Shown here piece after piece: positions 13,340 through 24,406 of a DNA stretch of 64,000 nt. The translations under genes were made by a program, and so were the position numbers. Source of the DNA: Microvirga aerophila (lineage in GTDB: Bacteria; Pseudomonadota; Alphaproteobacteria; Rhizobiales; Beijerinckiaceae); the NCBI RefSeq assembly GCF_003332305.1, contig NZ_QOIO01000001.1, positions 124,001-188,000 on the forward strand. The letters run 5' to 3'. A model generated the notes under the pieces. It had not been told where the DNA came from, did no database searches, and saw only the letters and a program-made list of their open reading frames with translations. The stretch's first letter is position 1, and every line of letters begins with the position of its first letter.

Positions 13340-13882
13340 TCAACGGGCCGGTTGTCCTACGACCGTGGCACCTGCGGGAACGTTTCGCGTCACGACGCTG
13401 CCCGCGCCGACGACGGCATCGTCGCCAATCGTCACTCCCGGGAGGATGATCGCTCCACCCCCAATCCAGACATTGCGGCCAATGTGGACCGGACGCCCGA
13501 ACTCCAGGCCCGCCCGGCGCTGCTCAGGATCGCGCGGATGGTCGGCGGTGTAGATCTGGACCGCAGGTCCGATCTGCGTGCCTTCGCCGATCGTCACCTC
13601 CACCACGTCAAGGATGACGCAGTTGAAGTTGAGGAAGGCATTGGCTCCCATCCGGATGTTGAAGCCATAGTCGCAGTGAAAGGGCGGGCGAATGACGGCT
13701 CCGGGCCCAACCTCTGCAAACCGCTCTGCGAGAAGCGCATGCCACTGTTCGGGCGACTGTCCCAATGTATCGTTGTACCGCTTCAGCCAGGCCCCGGTGG
13801 CCAGCAAATCAGCTTGGATCTCCGGGTCAGCTGCATTGTACAATTCGCCTGCCAGCATCTTCTCTTTTTCACTGCGGGTCAT
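13340..13882 (-). CDS. maa: Maltose O-acetyltransferase (left-handed beta-helix)
   Basis: 180 residues. It has an N-terminal maltose/galactoside acetyltransferase cap (MLAGELYNAADPEI) followed by hexapeptide repeats and the conserved TADHP and WIGGGAIILPGVTIG segments. Predicted to acetylate sugars using acetyl-CoA in the cytoplasm. It converges on the UPF0303 gene with a 29-base gap and no obvious terminator. The exact acceptor sugar is uncertain; NodL-type and LacA-type enzymes share this architecture. Confidence 0.9.
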   Translation of the reverse strand: MTRSEKEKMLAGELYNAADPEIQADLLATGAWLKRYNDTLGQSPEQWHALLAERFAEVGPGAVIRPPFHCDYGFNIRMGANAFLNFNCVILDVVEVTIGEGTQIGPAVQIYTADHPRDPEQRRAGLEFGRPVHIGRNVWIGGGAIILPGVTIGDDAVVGAGSVVTRNVPAGATVVGQPAR

Positions 13883-14120
13883 GTTTCTTCCTCACCGTTT
13901 GATCCCGCTTACCTGGCTCGACAGCGCCGAGACACAATATTTGCATTTTCCAAACCGTACCGCTCGTGAGAAATGCTCCATATGCGGAGCTTTTGGGCAA
14001 AAGCGCGATAACACCGCATCTTGCGGCCAAAAACTCAGCACGCCTGAGATTACTGTCGAGATCGAAAGCATGTCTACTGTCCTGGGCCGTGGCAAAGGCT
14101 CATGGCCAAGCGAGCGAGGC

Positions 14121-14810
14121 ATGCAGCGGGACATCGATCAGGACGTTAGCGACCAGCACGATGATTGTTTCCGGCATGCGTTGCGCCGGGTCGGCCTTGT
14201 TGCTGCTGCCCTGTTGGGTCTTGTTGCTGTCGAGCCCGCTACTGCTAAGTCTCAACCCCTCTTGCCTACGAGCCTACCGGCAGCGAGTGACAGCCTTCTT
14301 CAGAGCGGGCCGGCAGAACCGACGCTGGCATGGCTCATGTTCTGTGAGCAACTGGCTCAAGAGTGCACCGTTGACGCCTCTGAACCCTCTGTCGTCCGCT
14401 TAAGCCAAGACATCTGGTCCAGCCTCGTTGAGGTAAACGAGCGCGTGAACCGCACAATCCTGCCTGTGACGGATCGGGATCACTGGGGCGTGGTGGACCG
14501 TTGGGACTATCCCGATGATGGGCTCGGCGACTGTGAGGATATCCAGCTCCTCAAGCGCAAGCTTCTGATCGAAGCGGGTCTGGTCCGGCGCGCCCTGCGA
14601 ATGACAGTCGTGGTTGATGAGCAGGGTGAGGGGCACGCGGTCCTGATGGCCCGTACGGATCACGGCGATTTCATTCTCGACAATAAACGGGATGCCGTCC
14701 TTGCCTGGCAACAGTCCGGGTACCGCTATGTGAAGCGCGAGGGCGATGATAGCGCGGCATGGGCTTGGCTCGGAGACAGGATAGCGCCTATCGTGACGGC
14801 CAACCGGTAG
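14121..14810 (+). CDS. Transglutaminase-like cysteine peptidase (BTLCP/DUF920 family)
   Basis: About 229 residues from the ATG at 14121 (GCGAGG just upstream); an in-frame ATG at 14070 is possible. A signal peptide ends near PATA at about residue 42, so the protein is probably periplasmic. The family triad is visible: Cys in GDCEDIQ, His in GHAVLM and Asp in ILDN. LapG, the best-known relative, cleaves a surface adhesin under cyclic-di-GMP control, but no LapD-like partner or adhesin is nearby, so the target is unknown. Confidence 0.85.
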   Translation: MQRDIDQDVSDQHDDCFRHALRRVGLVAAALLGLVAVEPATAKSQPLLPTSLPAASDSLLQSGPAEPTLAWLMFCEQLAQECTVDASEPSVVRLSQDIWSSLVEVNERVNRTILPVTDRDHWGVVDRWDYPDDGLGDCEDIQLLKRKLLIEAGLVRRALRMTVVVDEQGEGHAVLMARTDHGDFILDNKRDAVLAWQQSGYRYVKREGDDSAAWAWLGDRIAPIVTANR

Positions 14811-15126
14811 AAGGTGACAATTTTCAGGATTGGCTGGCCGTCGACATGGTCAGCTTCATAGACGATCCCGGAAGTACTCTGTGAATCGGCGCTGAAACCT
14901 TGACGCTTGTCGGAACAGACTCATACCGCTGAGTATACAAAACAAAGAGCTATAGTTGAGGGATGACAATGGCGCCGGAGGTGATCCTCTAATGCTGACC
15001 GCAGCCTGTACGCCACTCAGAGGTTCGCGCCTAGCAAGAAACAGGATCTTAATCCGAAGCCGAATGTCAGATCGACGGTGCTGATGGAAAATGCACTGCT
15101 GGCAACTCATGCAATGGAGCGCTCTT
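14811..15126. other. Intergenic stretch without a gene
   Basis: The 316 bases between the BTLCP gene and the small acetyltransferase are relatively AT-rich around 14930-14960. They contain no convincing ORF, RNA gene or terminator. Confidence 0.5.
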
Positions 15127-15405
15127 ATGAAGGATAGCGTGATCGACAATCCGGCCCAACATCGCTTCGAGCTTCCGGTCGGGGATGCTATCGCGGTGGC
15201 CGCCTATCGCATGCAAGGTGAGATGACCATTCTCGTCCACACCGAAGTTCCCCAGGAACTCTCCGGTCAAGGCATCGGATCCAAGCTGGCCACAGGGGTA
15301 TTTGAGTCGATCCGGGACAGCAGGCGAAAGGTCGTCACCGAGTGCCCCTTTATGGCTGCTTGGGTGAGCCGTCACCCGGAGTACTCGGATCTGGTGGTTG
15401 GTTGA
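15127..15405 (+). CDS. Small GNAT-like N-acetyltransferase (YjdJ/Acetyltransf_CG type)
   Basis: 92 residues from the ATG at 15127, preceded by GGAG; upstream in-frame starts lack a ribosome site. It fits the minimal GNAT fold: an N-terminal strand pair (HRFELPVGDAIAVAAYR), the TEVPQELSGQGIGSKLA acetyl-CoA loop, and the terminal ECPFMAAWVSRHPEY motif typical of these short proteins. Family members bind acetyl-CoA, but their acceptor is generally unknown. It stands alone between two gene-poor stretches. Confidence 0.88.
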   Translation: MKDSVIDNPAQHRFELPVGDAIAVAAYRMQGEMTILVHTEVPQELSGQGIGSKLATGVFESIRDSRRKVVTECPFMAAWVSRHPEYSDLVVG

Positions 15406-15850
15406 GAAGCTCACCTTAGGAGACACTTGCGGGTTGAGGTTCCCACTGCCACTGCACATCTTGGCGTGAGACTTTCAGGCTTGAGTGTCGATCTGTAGAC
15501 GCCTGCTTCAGTCTTTGAAATACCGACCAGCCGCCTGAACTGGAGCCCCGAGCAACCTGGCAGCGGCATGTAAGTGGCAGGCCGATCGCCTCTGGCCCCT
15601 TCGTCTCCTGTCGGCCTGCGAAACTTAATCACATACCTGTGGGCAATTGTGACAATGTTGGTCCCTCAGTCGCTCAACCGCGGCCCGGGTAGTCCATCAC
15701 CAGTTCAAAGCCAAGGCCGTATTCTCGAGAGCATGCCCCGTAGGAGACAGACACCCCATCCTGGTCGGGCGGCTGATCAGATACATATTGTCCGCTAGCC
15801 GATGATCTTGTAGGGGCCCACTTTACAGCCCGCCCCACCATAGGGTTGCG
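15406..15850. other. Intergenic stretch without a gene
   Basis: These 445 bases carry no convincing coding sequence. A 9-bp inverted repeat (GCAGGCCGA at 15577-15585 and its complement at 15611-15619) is the only structure I see. The last part should hold the promoter of the fructose-bisphosphatase gene, but I cannot pick one out. Confidence 0.5.
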
Positions 15851-16876
15851 ATGAAGCGAAAGTCCCTGACACAGTTTCTTGTCGAACAGCAGCACCAAGA
15901 ACAGGCCATGCCTGCACAGTTGCGCCTGCTGATCGAGGTGGTCGCCCGAGCCTGCAAGCTCATCAGCCACACGGTCGGCAAGGGCGCTCTGGATAACCTG
16001 CTCGGCCAACTCGACATCGAGAATGTTCAGGGTGAGATCCAAAAGAAACTCGATGTCATCTCAAATGATATTCTTCTCGAAGCCAACGAATGGGGTGGCC
16101 ATCTGGCCGCCTTGGCGTCCGAAGAGATGGAGACCATCCATCTCATCCCCCACCGATACCCCAAGGGAGAGTATCAGCTGGTCTATGACCCGATTGACGG
16201 CTCCAGCAACATCGACGTCAACGGCATTGTCGGGACCATCTTCTCAGTCCTTCGCGCGCCCGAGGAGGCATCCGGACGAGAAGTGACTGAACAGGATTTT
16301 CTGCAACTGGGACGCAACCAAGTGGCAGCAGGATACGCGATCTACGGACCCCAAACGGTCCTTGTGCTGACGGTCGGAACAGGAGTGTTTGGCGTCACCC
16401 TTGATCGCGAGATGGGATCCTGGATGCTGACCCATGAGCGAATGAGCATTCCGGTCAGCACGCGGGAGTTCGCGATCAACATGTCCAATGCCCGTCACTG
16501 GGCCCCACCAGTTCAGCGCTACATCAACGAATGTCTGGTCGGCCAGACAGGGCCGCGGGGTGTCGACTTCAACATGCGCTGGATGGCCTCAATGGTTGGC
16601 GACGTGCATTCGAACCTGACACGAGGCGGCGTGTTCCTGTACCCGTGGGATGCCCGACACACGGACAGGGCGGGCAAACTGCGCCTGATGTACGAAGCCA
16701 ATCCCATCGGTATGCTGGTCGAGCAGGCAGGTGGGGCAGCGACCGACGGCTTGCGGCGCATTCTTGATATCACACCAACGGGGCTGCATCAGCGTGTTGG
16801 TGTGATCCTGGGTTCTCGTGAAGAGGTGGAACGCATCACCTGCTATCATCGTGAGGACACCGCTTCGACTGGGTAA
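15851..16876 (+). CDS. fbp: Fructose-1,6-bisphosphatase, class I
   Basis: Hydrolyses fructose 1,6-bisphosphate to fructose 6-phosphate in gluconeogenesis. At 341 residues it is full length. The metal and phosphate signature [12 protein letters not shown] lies near residues 114-125, and the GGVFLYPWD region with [10 protein letters not shown] follows near 258-283. Its position shortly upstream of the acetate module fits growth on two-carbon compounds, where gluconeogenesis is required. A weak hairpin (16889-16901) follows the stop. Confidence 0.97.
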   Translation: MKRKSLTQFLVEQQHQEQAMPAQLRLLIEVVARACKLISHTVGKGALDNLLGQLDIENVQGEIQKKLDVISNDILLEANEWGGHLAALASEEMETIHLIPHRYPKGEYQLVYDPIDGSSNIDVNGIVGTIFSVLRAPEEASGREVTEQDFLQLGRNQVAAGYAIYGPQTVLVLTVGTGVFGVTLDREMGSWMLTHERMSIPVSTREFAINMSNARHWAPPVQRYINECLVGQTGPRGVDFNMRWMASMVGDVHSNLTRGGVFLYPWDARHTDRAGKLRLMYEANPIGMLVEQAGGAATDGLRRILDITPTGLHQRVGVILGSREEVERITCYHREDTASTG

Positions 16877-17270
16877 CAAGCGACGACTGCCCTCGAAGGG
16901 CTGAGCCTTCTGGTGACATCGCAATCGTGTATGGCGCCTGAGTGTTGATGCAACGTCTACTGTCTATGACAACCGACAGAAACGTGCGAGCCAATTGGGG
17001 TCAAGCTCGGTAGTACCGCAGGCCTGAACGAAGGTCCGCTGATCCCAGCAGTGCGGAAGTAAGGCTAAGGTCAGCCCCGTGCCAGGAGCCGACATCCACA
17101 TCGACCGCGTCCGAACCTTCTGCTACCGCTGCGTCGTACGTGAGTAGGCAGTTATCCCGCAAATTCCGGCATCGCACCTCGGTATGCGACGTTCGTGTGG
17201 CTAAGCTCGATTAGGCTCACTGTCGGATCCTATGGCCAAGGGTGGCGCTCGGTAACCTGGCCAATCGGGA

Positions 17271-17324
17271 CAATAGCCTCGAAACCACCCAAGCTCTCAA
17301 TAGCCTCGGAACCACCCAAGCTCT
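17271..17324. repeat. Tandem duplication, 2 x 27 bp
   Basis: Units 17271-17297 and 17298-17324 differ at one base and begin CAATAGCCTCGAAACCACCC (second copy CAATAGCCTCGGAACCACCC). They lie about 185 bases upstream of acs. Confidence 0.8.
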
Positions 17325-17362
17325 GCGGAATTGGTCTACATTGAATAATTCTTCGGCAGGAA

Positions 17363-17380
17363 AGTCGGCTATGGCCGACT
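17363..17380. promoter_or_regulatory. Inverted repeat upstream of acs
   Basis: AGTCGGC (17363-17369) and GCCGACT (17374-17380) form a perfect 7-bp inverted repeat around TATG. It could be an operator or a leader hairpin for the acetate genes; no regulator can be assigned. Confidence 0.35.
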
Positions 17381-17507
17381 GTCACACGACGCACGCCGAC
17401 AGAACAACGCCTGGGTGTCACCCGGCCCAAGCTCTGCTTGAGTTTCGTCGACGGACAATCCGGACGGAAACGCGCTTCCGGAAGAGGCGCTCAAGGAGGC
17501 TAGGACC

Positions 17508-19478
<1,971 letters not shown>

Positions 19479-19503
19479 CCGTCTCTGATAGAGGGTTCCA
19501 GCC

Positions 19504-19809
19504 ATGGCTTCCCGTGACTACGACCGAGTTATCCAAAGCCCGAGGTTTCAGGAGCTTGTCCGCCAGAGAACCAAGTTCGCCTGGACTCTGACCATTGTGA
19601 TGCTCGTCATCTATTTCGGGTTCATCCTCCTCGTGGCGTTTGCCAAGCCCCTCCTCGCCATCAAGGTCGGCGACGGCGTCACCTCCTTGGGAATTCTGCT
19701 TGGGCTCGGCGTTATCGTCGCCGCCTTCGTCCTGACCGGTATCTATGTTTACCGGGCAAACAGCGAGTTTGACGAACTGACCCGCAATCTCACGAGGGAG
19801 TTCATGTGA
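19504..19809 (+). CDS. yjcH: DUF485 membrane protein, partner of acetate permease
   Basis: 101 residues with two predicted membrane spans (near 30-50 and 62-82) and the [19 protein letters not shown] start typical of DUF485. Such proteins are encoded directly before actP in many proteobacteria. The stop overlaps the ActP start (TGATG). The role is unproven, but a small accessory subunit or regulator of the symporter is the usual proposal. It follows acs by 25 bases. Confidence 0.9.
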   Translation: MASRDYDRVIQSPRFQELVRQRTKFAWTLTIVMLVIYFGFILLVAFAKPLLAIKVGDGVTSLGILLGLGVIVAAFVLTGIYVYRANSEFDELTRNLTREFM

Positions 19810-21503
19810 TGCGCAGGCTCCCCATCATCGCGGTCGCGGCTGTTCTCGTGGTCGATGCCGTTCTCTCGAGTTCCCTTGCAGCGGGTCCAGACTTGGGCGC
19901 GGTCCAGAAGCAGCCATTAAACTGGGCCGCGATCGTCATGTTTCTGCTTTTTGTGCTCGGCACGCTCGGGATCACTTACCGGGCAGCCACTCAGACCAAG
20001 ACTGCCGCGGATTTCTATGCGGCGGGCGGTGGCATCACCGGGATGCAAAACGGCTTAGCCATCGCCGGCGACTATATGTCGGCAGCATCCTTCCTCGGCA
20101 TCTCAGGTCTCGTCTTTGCCAGCGGCTTCGACGGTCTGATCTACTCGATCGGATTCCTGGTCGGCTGGCCGATCGTTCTCTTCCTCATCGCCGAGCGCTT
20201 GCGGAACCTGGGCAAATTCACGTTCTCCGACGTGGCCTCGTTTCGTCTCGACCAGACCCAGATCCGCATTCTGTCGGCGGTCGGTACGCTTGTGGTGGTT
20301 GCCTTCTATCTCATCGCGCAAATGGTCGGTGCGGGTAAGCTCATCGAACTGCTGTTTGGCCTGGACTACCTGTACGCGGTTGTCATCGTCGGCGTGCTGA
20401 TGATCGTCTATGTTGTGTTTGGCGGCATGAAAGCCACCACGTGGGTCCAGATCATCAAAGCGTGCCTTCTCCTTGCCGGTGCAACTCTGATTGCCCTGAT
20501 GGTCCTCTGGCGATATACCTTCAGCCCTGAGGCAATGTTCGCGGACGCCGTTGCAATCCACCCGAGAGGCGACGCCATCATGGCTCCCGGCGCCCTCGTG
20601 GCCGACCCGATCTCGGCCATCTCGCTCGGCCTTGCACTTATGTTCGGGACGGCCGGGTTGCCGCATATCCTGATGCGGTTCTTCACCGTGTCCGATGCCC
20701 GCGCGGCTCGGAAATCGGTATTCTACGCCACTGGCCTGATCGCCTATTTCTATGTTCTCACCTTCATCATCGGCTTCGGCGCGATCACGTTCCTGATGAA
20801 CGACCCGAGTTACTTCAAAGTCGGCCCGAACGGAGTTTACGACAAGGTCAAGGACCTGATCGGCGGAACGAACATGGCCGCGGTCCATCTCTCCGCGGCC
20901 ACCGGCGGCTCGCTCTTCCTCGGTTTCATCTCCGCCGTTTCCTTCGCGACCATCCTTGCCGTTGTCGCTGGGCTCACCCTTGCGGGCGCTTCTGCCGTCA
21001 GCCACGACCTCTATGCGGAGATCATCGCACGCGGCCGTGTTTCCGAACAGAAGGAGGTCAGGATCTCGAAGATTTCGGCGATCGCGATCGGGATCGTCGC
21101 CATTATCCTGGGCTACATCTTCGAGAACCAGAACGTGGCGTTCATGGTGGGCCTCGCCTTTGCGGTAGCCGCGAGCTGCAACTTCCCGGTTCTGCTCATG
21201 TCCATTCTCTGGAAAGGAACGACAACCCGGGGTGCTTTGGCCGGCGGGCTCCTTGGACTTGTCAGCGCCGTCGTGATGGTGGTGCTGAGCAAGGCCGTCT
21301 GGGTGCAAACCTTCGGCTTTCCAAAGGAAATCTTCCCGTATGACAACCCCGCGATTTTCTCGATGCCGATCGCGTTCCTCGGAATTTGGGCTTTTTCCAA
21401 GCTTGACGCCAGCGAACGGGCGAAGGCGGAGATCGAGGCGTTTGATGCCCAATATGTTCGATCCGAGACCGGCATCGGCGCCACTGCTGCCCACGTGCAC
21501 TAG
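19809..21503 (+). CDS. actP: Cation/acetate symporter
   Basis: Sodium/solute symporter-family permease with about 13 membrane spans, importing acetate and similar short monocarboxylates. It has 564 residues from the ATG at 19809, while a GTG at 19806 would add one. The N-terminus is a signal-like hydrophobic segment, followed by the conserved [19 protein letters not shown] region near residues 65-83 and [10 protein letters not shown]. It overlaps the DUF485 stop by one base. The downstream DUF294 and exonuclease genes complete a commonly seen acetate-utilisation cluster. Confidence 0.96.
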   Translation: MRRLPIIAVAAVLVVDAVLSSSLAAGPDLGAVQKQPLNWAAIVMFLLFVLGTLGITYRAATQTKTAADFYAAGGGITGMQNGLAIAGDYMSAASFLGISGLVFASGFDGLIYSIGFLVGWPIVLFLIAERLRNLGKFTFSDVASFRLDQTQIRILSAVGTLVVVAFYLIAQMVGAGKLIELLFGLDYLYAVVIVGVLMIVYVVFGGMKATTWVQIIKACLLLAGATLIALMVLWRYTFSPEAMFADAVAIHPRGDAIMAPGALVADPISAISLGLALMFGTAGLPHILMRFFTVSDARAARKSVFYATGLIAYFYVLTFIIGFGAITFLMNDPSYFKVGPNGVYDKVKDLIGGTNMAAVHLSAATGGSLFLGFISAVSFATILAVVAGLTLAGASAVSHDLYAEIIARGRVSEQKEVRISKISAIAIGIVAIILGYIFENQNVAFMVGLAFAVAASCNFPVLLMSILWKGTTTRGALAGGLLGLVSAVVMVVLSKAVWVQTFGFPKEIFPYDNPAIFSMPIAFLGIWAFSKLDASERAKAEIEAFDAQYVRSETGIGATAAHVH

Positions 21504-21556
21504 CGATTAGGAGATCTCCACCTTCCGGTTGATCAACGGCGGAGGGCTCGCGATCC

Positions 21557-23386
21557 ATGCCAGGTCAATCCATGCAGGGCTTCGACACCGCCAATCCGCC
21601 GTTCGACCGGCTCGCACATCAGGAGGTCGAGGAGCTCAGGGCGGTGCTCGACATCGGGTATTTCAGCCCCGATGAGATGATCGTCCGGCAGGGACATGCG
21701 TCGGACCTGCTGCACATCGTCATCAAGGGAGCCGTCGAGGTTCGGGACGGAAACACACTCCTGGCCGTGCTCGGCCCCAAAGACAGTTTTGACTCGCGTG
21801 CCGTTGTGCACGGAGCGGCAGGTGAAGACTTCGTCGCGGTGGAGGAGACGCTCTGCTACCTGATCCCCCGCAACGTTGTTCTTGATCTCATCCGTCACAA
21901 CGCAGCCTTCGCGGCCTTTTTCTATGCGGATGTATCCCGCAAGCTCGATGCTTTTGCCCAGCAGAGGAAAACAGAGGGAGTCGAGAGCGTGCTGCGGGCC
22001 CGCATCCGCGAGGCGCGGCAAGGGGGCGCCGTCTTTGTCGATGGTGCGACCACCATCGAGCAGGCCGGGCACTGCATGAAGGACAATGACATCAATGCCC
22101 TTTTCGTGCGGGATGGACAGCGGGTTGGCGTGGTCACGGGCATGAACCTGTCGAAAGCAGTCGTCCTGCGTCGACTTGCGCTCGACACGCCGGTCCGGGA
22201 GGTCTGCCATTTCGATGTTGTCTCGGTCGACGGGAGCGACTTCATTTTTGACGCGCTGCTTTTGATGACGAAGCACAACAAGCGGCGTCTCGCAATCCGG
22301 TCGGACGGCGATTATGTCGGCTTCCTCGAGGACATCGACATCCTGGGGCTATTGGCCGGCAACTCCCAACTCATCCCTGGAAGAATTGATCGCGCCCGCA
22401 ACCTCGACGACCTGGCGGGCGCAGCTTGTGACATCCAGGGCCAAGTCGAGCTGCTCCATCGGCAGGGGTTGAAGGTTGACCTGATCGCCGAAATCACCTC
22501 AGACTTGAACCGACGGTTGTTCAGAAAGCTCTTTGAGATGGTGGCCCCACCGGCCATCCGACAGAATGGCTGCCTGCTGCTGATGGGTTCGGAAGGGCGT
22601 GGCGAGCAAACCGTGCGGACTGACCAGGACAACGCCCTTCTTCTTGCCGAGGGGGTTCCAGATGGTGACCTCGTGCAGTTCCGCGAGGCCTTTTCCGGCG
22701 CGTTAGACAGGTTTGGTTTCCCGCCCTGCCCCGGGAATGTCATGGTTCGCAACCCGGTCTGGTCGCAGACCGTCGAGGGCTTTATCCGCCAGCTCAAGGC
22801 CTGGGTGTTCAGCCGCGATGCGGCAGCCGCCATGAACATCGCCATCTTCTTCGACGCGGTGGCGGTCGCTGGGAACCCGGACCTTGTCGTCCGAGCAAAG
22901 GAAGCGCTCATCGATCTCATGCGCGGCGAGGCTGCCCTCTTGGCGCATTTCGCACACTTGATCGAGACCTTCACGACCCCGAACCTTGGTGTCCTCAGCA
23001 CGATCATGGCATCGGTGGGTGTCGGCTCCGGCGAGATCGATCTCAAGAGAGCCGGCACATTCCCTATCGTGCATGGTGTCCGGACGCTGGCAATCGACAA
23101 GGGCATCCTTGTCAATCCGACAGCCGCGCGCATCGATGCTCTGGTCCGGACGGGGTCACTAGACACCAAGTTCGGCCTTGAATTGACCAGTGCGCTTCAT
23201 GCCTTCATGGAATTCCGTCTTAGGTCGCAATTGCGCGCCTTGCACAGGGGAACCATCGGAGCCGAGTCCGTCGTGCGGCTCGACGAGATCACCACAGTGG
23301 ACCGGGATATGCTCCGGGATGCCCTCCGGGTCGTCCGCCAGTTCCGCGAACTGGTCCGCATCCATTACACTCTCGGGGCATTCTGA
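21557..23386 (+). CDS. Cyclic-nucleotide-binding/CBS/DUF294 nucleotidyltransferase-like signalling protein
   Basis: 609 residues in three parts. A cNMP-binding-type domain covers about 20-140, two CBS motifs about 150-270, and a DUF294 nucleotidyltransferase-like domain about 295-440 with MGSEGRGEQ near residue 343 and the metal aspartates in RTDQDNALL. A helical DUF294 C-terminal domain ends the protein. Related proteins sit beside acetate or dicarboxylate transporters and are thought to sense nucleotides, but the transferred group is unknown. Its stop abuts the exonuclease start. Confidence 0.9.
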   Translation: MPGQSMQGFDTANPPFDRLAHQEVEELRAVLDIGYFSPDEMIVRQGHASDLLHIVIKGAVEVRDGNTLLAVLGPKDSFDSRAVVHGAAGEDFVAVEETLCYLIPRNVVLDLIRHNAAFAAFFYADVSRKLDAFAQQRKTEGVESVLRARIREARQGGAVFVDGATTIEQAGHCMKDNDINALFVRDGQRVGVVTGMNLSKAVVLRRLALDTPVREVCHFDVVSVDGSDFIFDALLLMTKHNKRRLAIRSDGDYVGFLEDIDILGLLAGNSQLIPGRIDRARNLDDLAGAACDIQGQVELLHRQGLKVDLIAEITSDLNRRLFRKLFEMVAPPAIRQNGCLLLMGSEGRGEQTVRTDQDNALLLAEGVPDGDLVQFREAFSGALDRFGFPPCPGNVMVRNPVWSQTVEGFIRQLKAWVFSRDAAAAMNIAIFFDAVAVAGNPDLVVRAKEALIDLMRGEAALLAHFAHLIETFTTPNLGVLSTIMASVGVGSGEIDLKRAGTFPIVHGVRTLAIDKGILVNPTAARIDALVRTGSLDTKFGLELTSALHAFMEFRLRSQLRALHRGTIGAESVVRLDEITTVDRDMLRDALRVVRQFRELVRIHYTLGAF

Positions 23387-24055
23387 ATGATGCGCTGGTT
23401 GCGGAATATGTTCTATCGCGTCTCCCTGGGAGATCACTCCTATCGATTTCTGTTCGAGCCTGGCCCTCCTGACGAGATCGTCGTTCTCGATTGCGAGACC
23501 ACAGGGCTCAATCCAAGAACCGATGAGGTGATCGCCATCGCGGCGCTGATCGTCCGCGACCGTCGCATCATGATGAGCACACCCTTCAGGGCCGTCATAC
23601 GGCCCGACAAGGATCCGACTTCCACGTCGATCAAGGTGCATCAGCTCCGAGCCCAGGATGTGGCGGTGGGACGGGCCATGCACGAGGTGCTTCCCGAGCT
23701 TCTCCGGTTTATCGGTGGACGGCCGATCGTCGGCTACTATGTCGACTTCGACATCCGCATGCTGGACAAATATATCCTCCGCTTTATCGAGGCGAAGCTT
23801 CCGAACCGTCGCATCGAGGTGTCCTCCATGTATTACGCCCTGAAATACAGTGGCGCTCCACCCGGGACGGTGCTCGACCTGCGGTTCGCCTCCATTCTTG
23901 CGGATCTTGGTATCCCAAGCCTTGAGCAGCATGACGCGTTCAATGATACGGTTATGACGGCCATGATGTACGTTCAGCTCCAAGACATGCAGAAGCGTGG
24001 CACTCGCCTTAGCCGCACACGGATCGTGCGTCAGGTTGCGCCGATTGGCGCTTGA
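23387..24055 (+). CDS. 3'-5' exonuclease of the DnaQ/DEDDh family
   Basis: 222 residues. The three exonuclease motifs are visible: Exo I with VLDCETTGL near residue 35, Exo II with YYVDFDIRMLD near 118-128, and Exo III with QHDAFNDT near 183-190 (DEDDh type, intact H and D). It begins immediately after the DUF294 stop, so the two are translationally coupled. This pairing beside acetate transport genes is conserved in other proteobacteria, but the nucleic acid substrate and the reason for the linkage are unknown. It is not the replicative epsilon subunit by context. Confidence 0.9.
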   Translation: MMRWLRNMFYRVSLGDHSYRFLFEPGPPDEIVVLDCETTGLNPRTDEVIAIAALIVRDRRIMMSTPFRAVIRPDKDPTSTSIKVHQLRAQDVAVGRAMHEVLPELLRFIGGRPIVGYYVDFDIRMLDKYILRFIEAKLPNRRIEVSSMYYALKYSGAPPGTVLDLRFASILADLGIPSLEQHDAFNDTVMTAMMYVQLQDMQKRGTRLSRTRIVRQVAPIGA

Positions 24056-24324
24056 GGAGGATCATTCCCGAGAATTTGGCCCAAGCATTCAAGGAGCCCG
24101 GAAACGGCTCGAAGGTCCGCCTTGGGTCTTGGTCGTGTCAAAACGCTGACGTGTCGCTCGGCGGCGCAATTTTATGTCTTGCGAGGCTGAATCGAGGAGA
24201 TACCGCGTTATATGGGGCTGAAAATTGTACAAATTGTTCGTTAAGACCAGACCTGTTCACGTTTTTACACAAGCTGGGTCAAAATCGGTCTAGTAAGCGT
24301 GGCCGTGTTGAGGTCCGCTTTCGA
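24056..24324. other. AT-richer gap before the insertion sequence
   Basis: These bases are less GC-rich than their surroundings, with no convincing gene. The end forms a hairpin TCCGCT-TTCG-AGCGGA (24314-24329) that runs into the left inverted repeat of the IS; some IS1182-like elements are known to target such stem-loops. Confidence 0.5.
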
Positions 24325-24351
24325 GCGGAGGCTGGGTGGAAACGCGCGGAT
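24325..24351 (+). repeat. Left terminal inverted repeat of the IS1182-like element
   Basis: Reads GCGGAGGCTGGGTGGAAACG and continues to GAT; it mirrors 25872-25898 with three mismatches. Confidence 0.8.
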
Positions 24352-24406
24352 GAGCTCATGCTGATGGCTCGTGCCGGTCTTGCACAGACGGACAGCGATG
24401 TGTCCC

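Larger units (their letters stand above)
16877..17507. other. Long intergenic region upstream of acs
   Basis: The 631 bases hold no convincing gene. They contain a weak hairpin just after fbp (16889-16901), a 27-bp tandem duplication (17271-17324) and a 7-bp inverted repeat AGTCGGC-TATG-GCCGACT (17363-17380) roughly 130 bases before acs. An 89-residue reading frame across the duplication looks non-coding. The region probably holds the acs control sequences. Confidence 0.5.
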
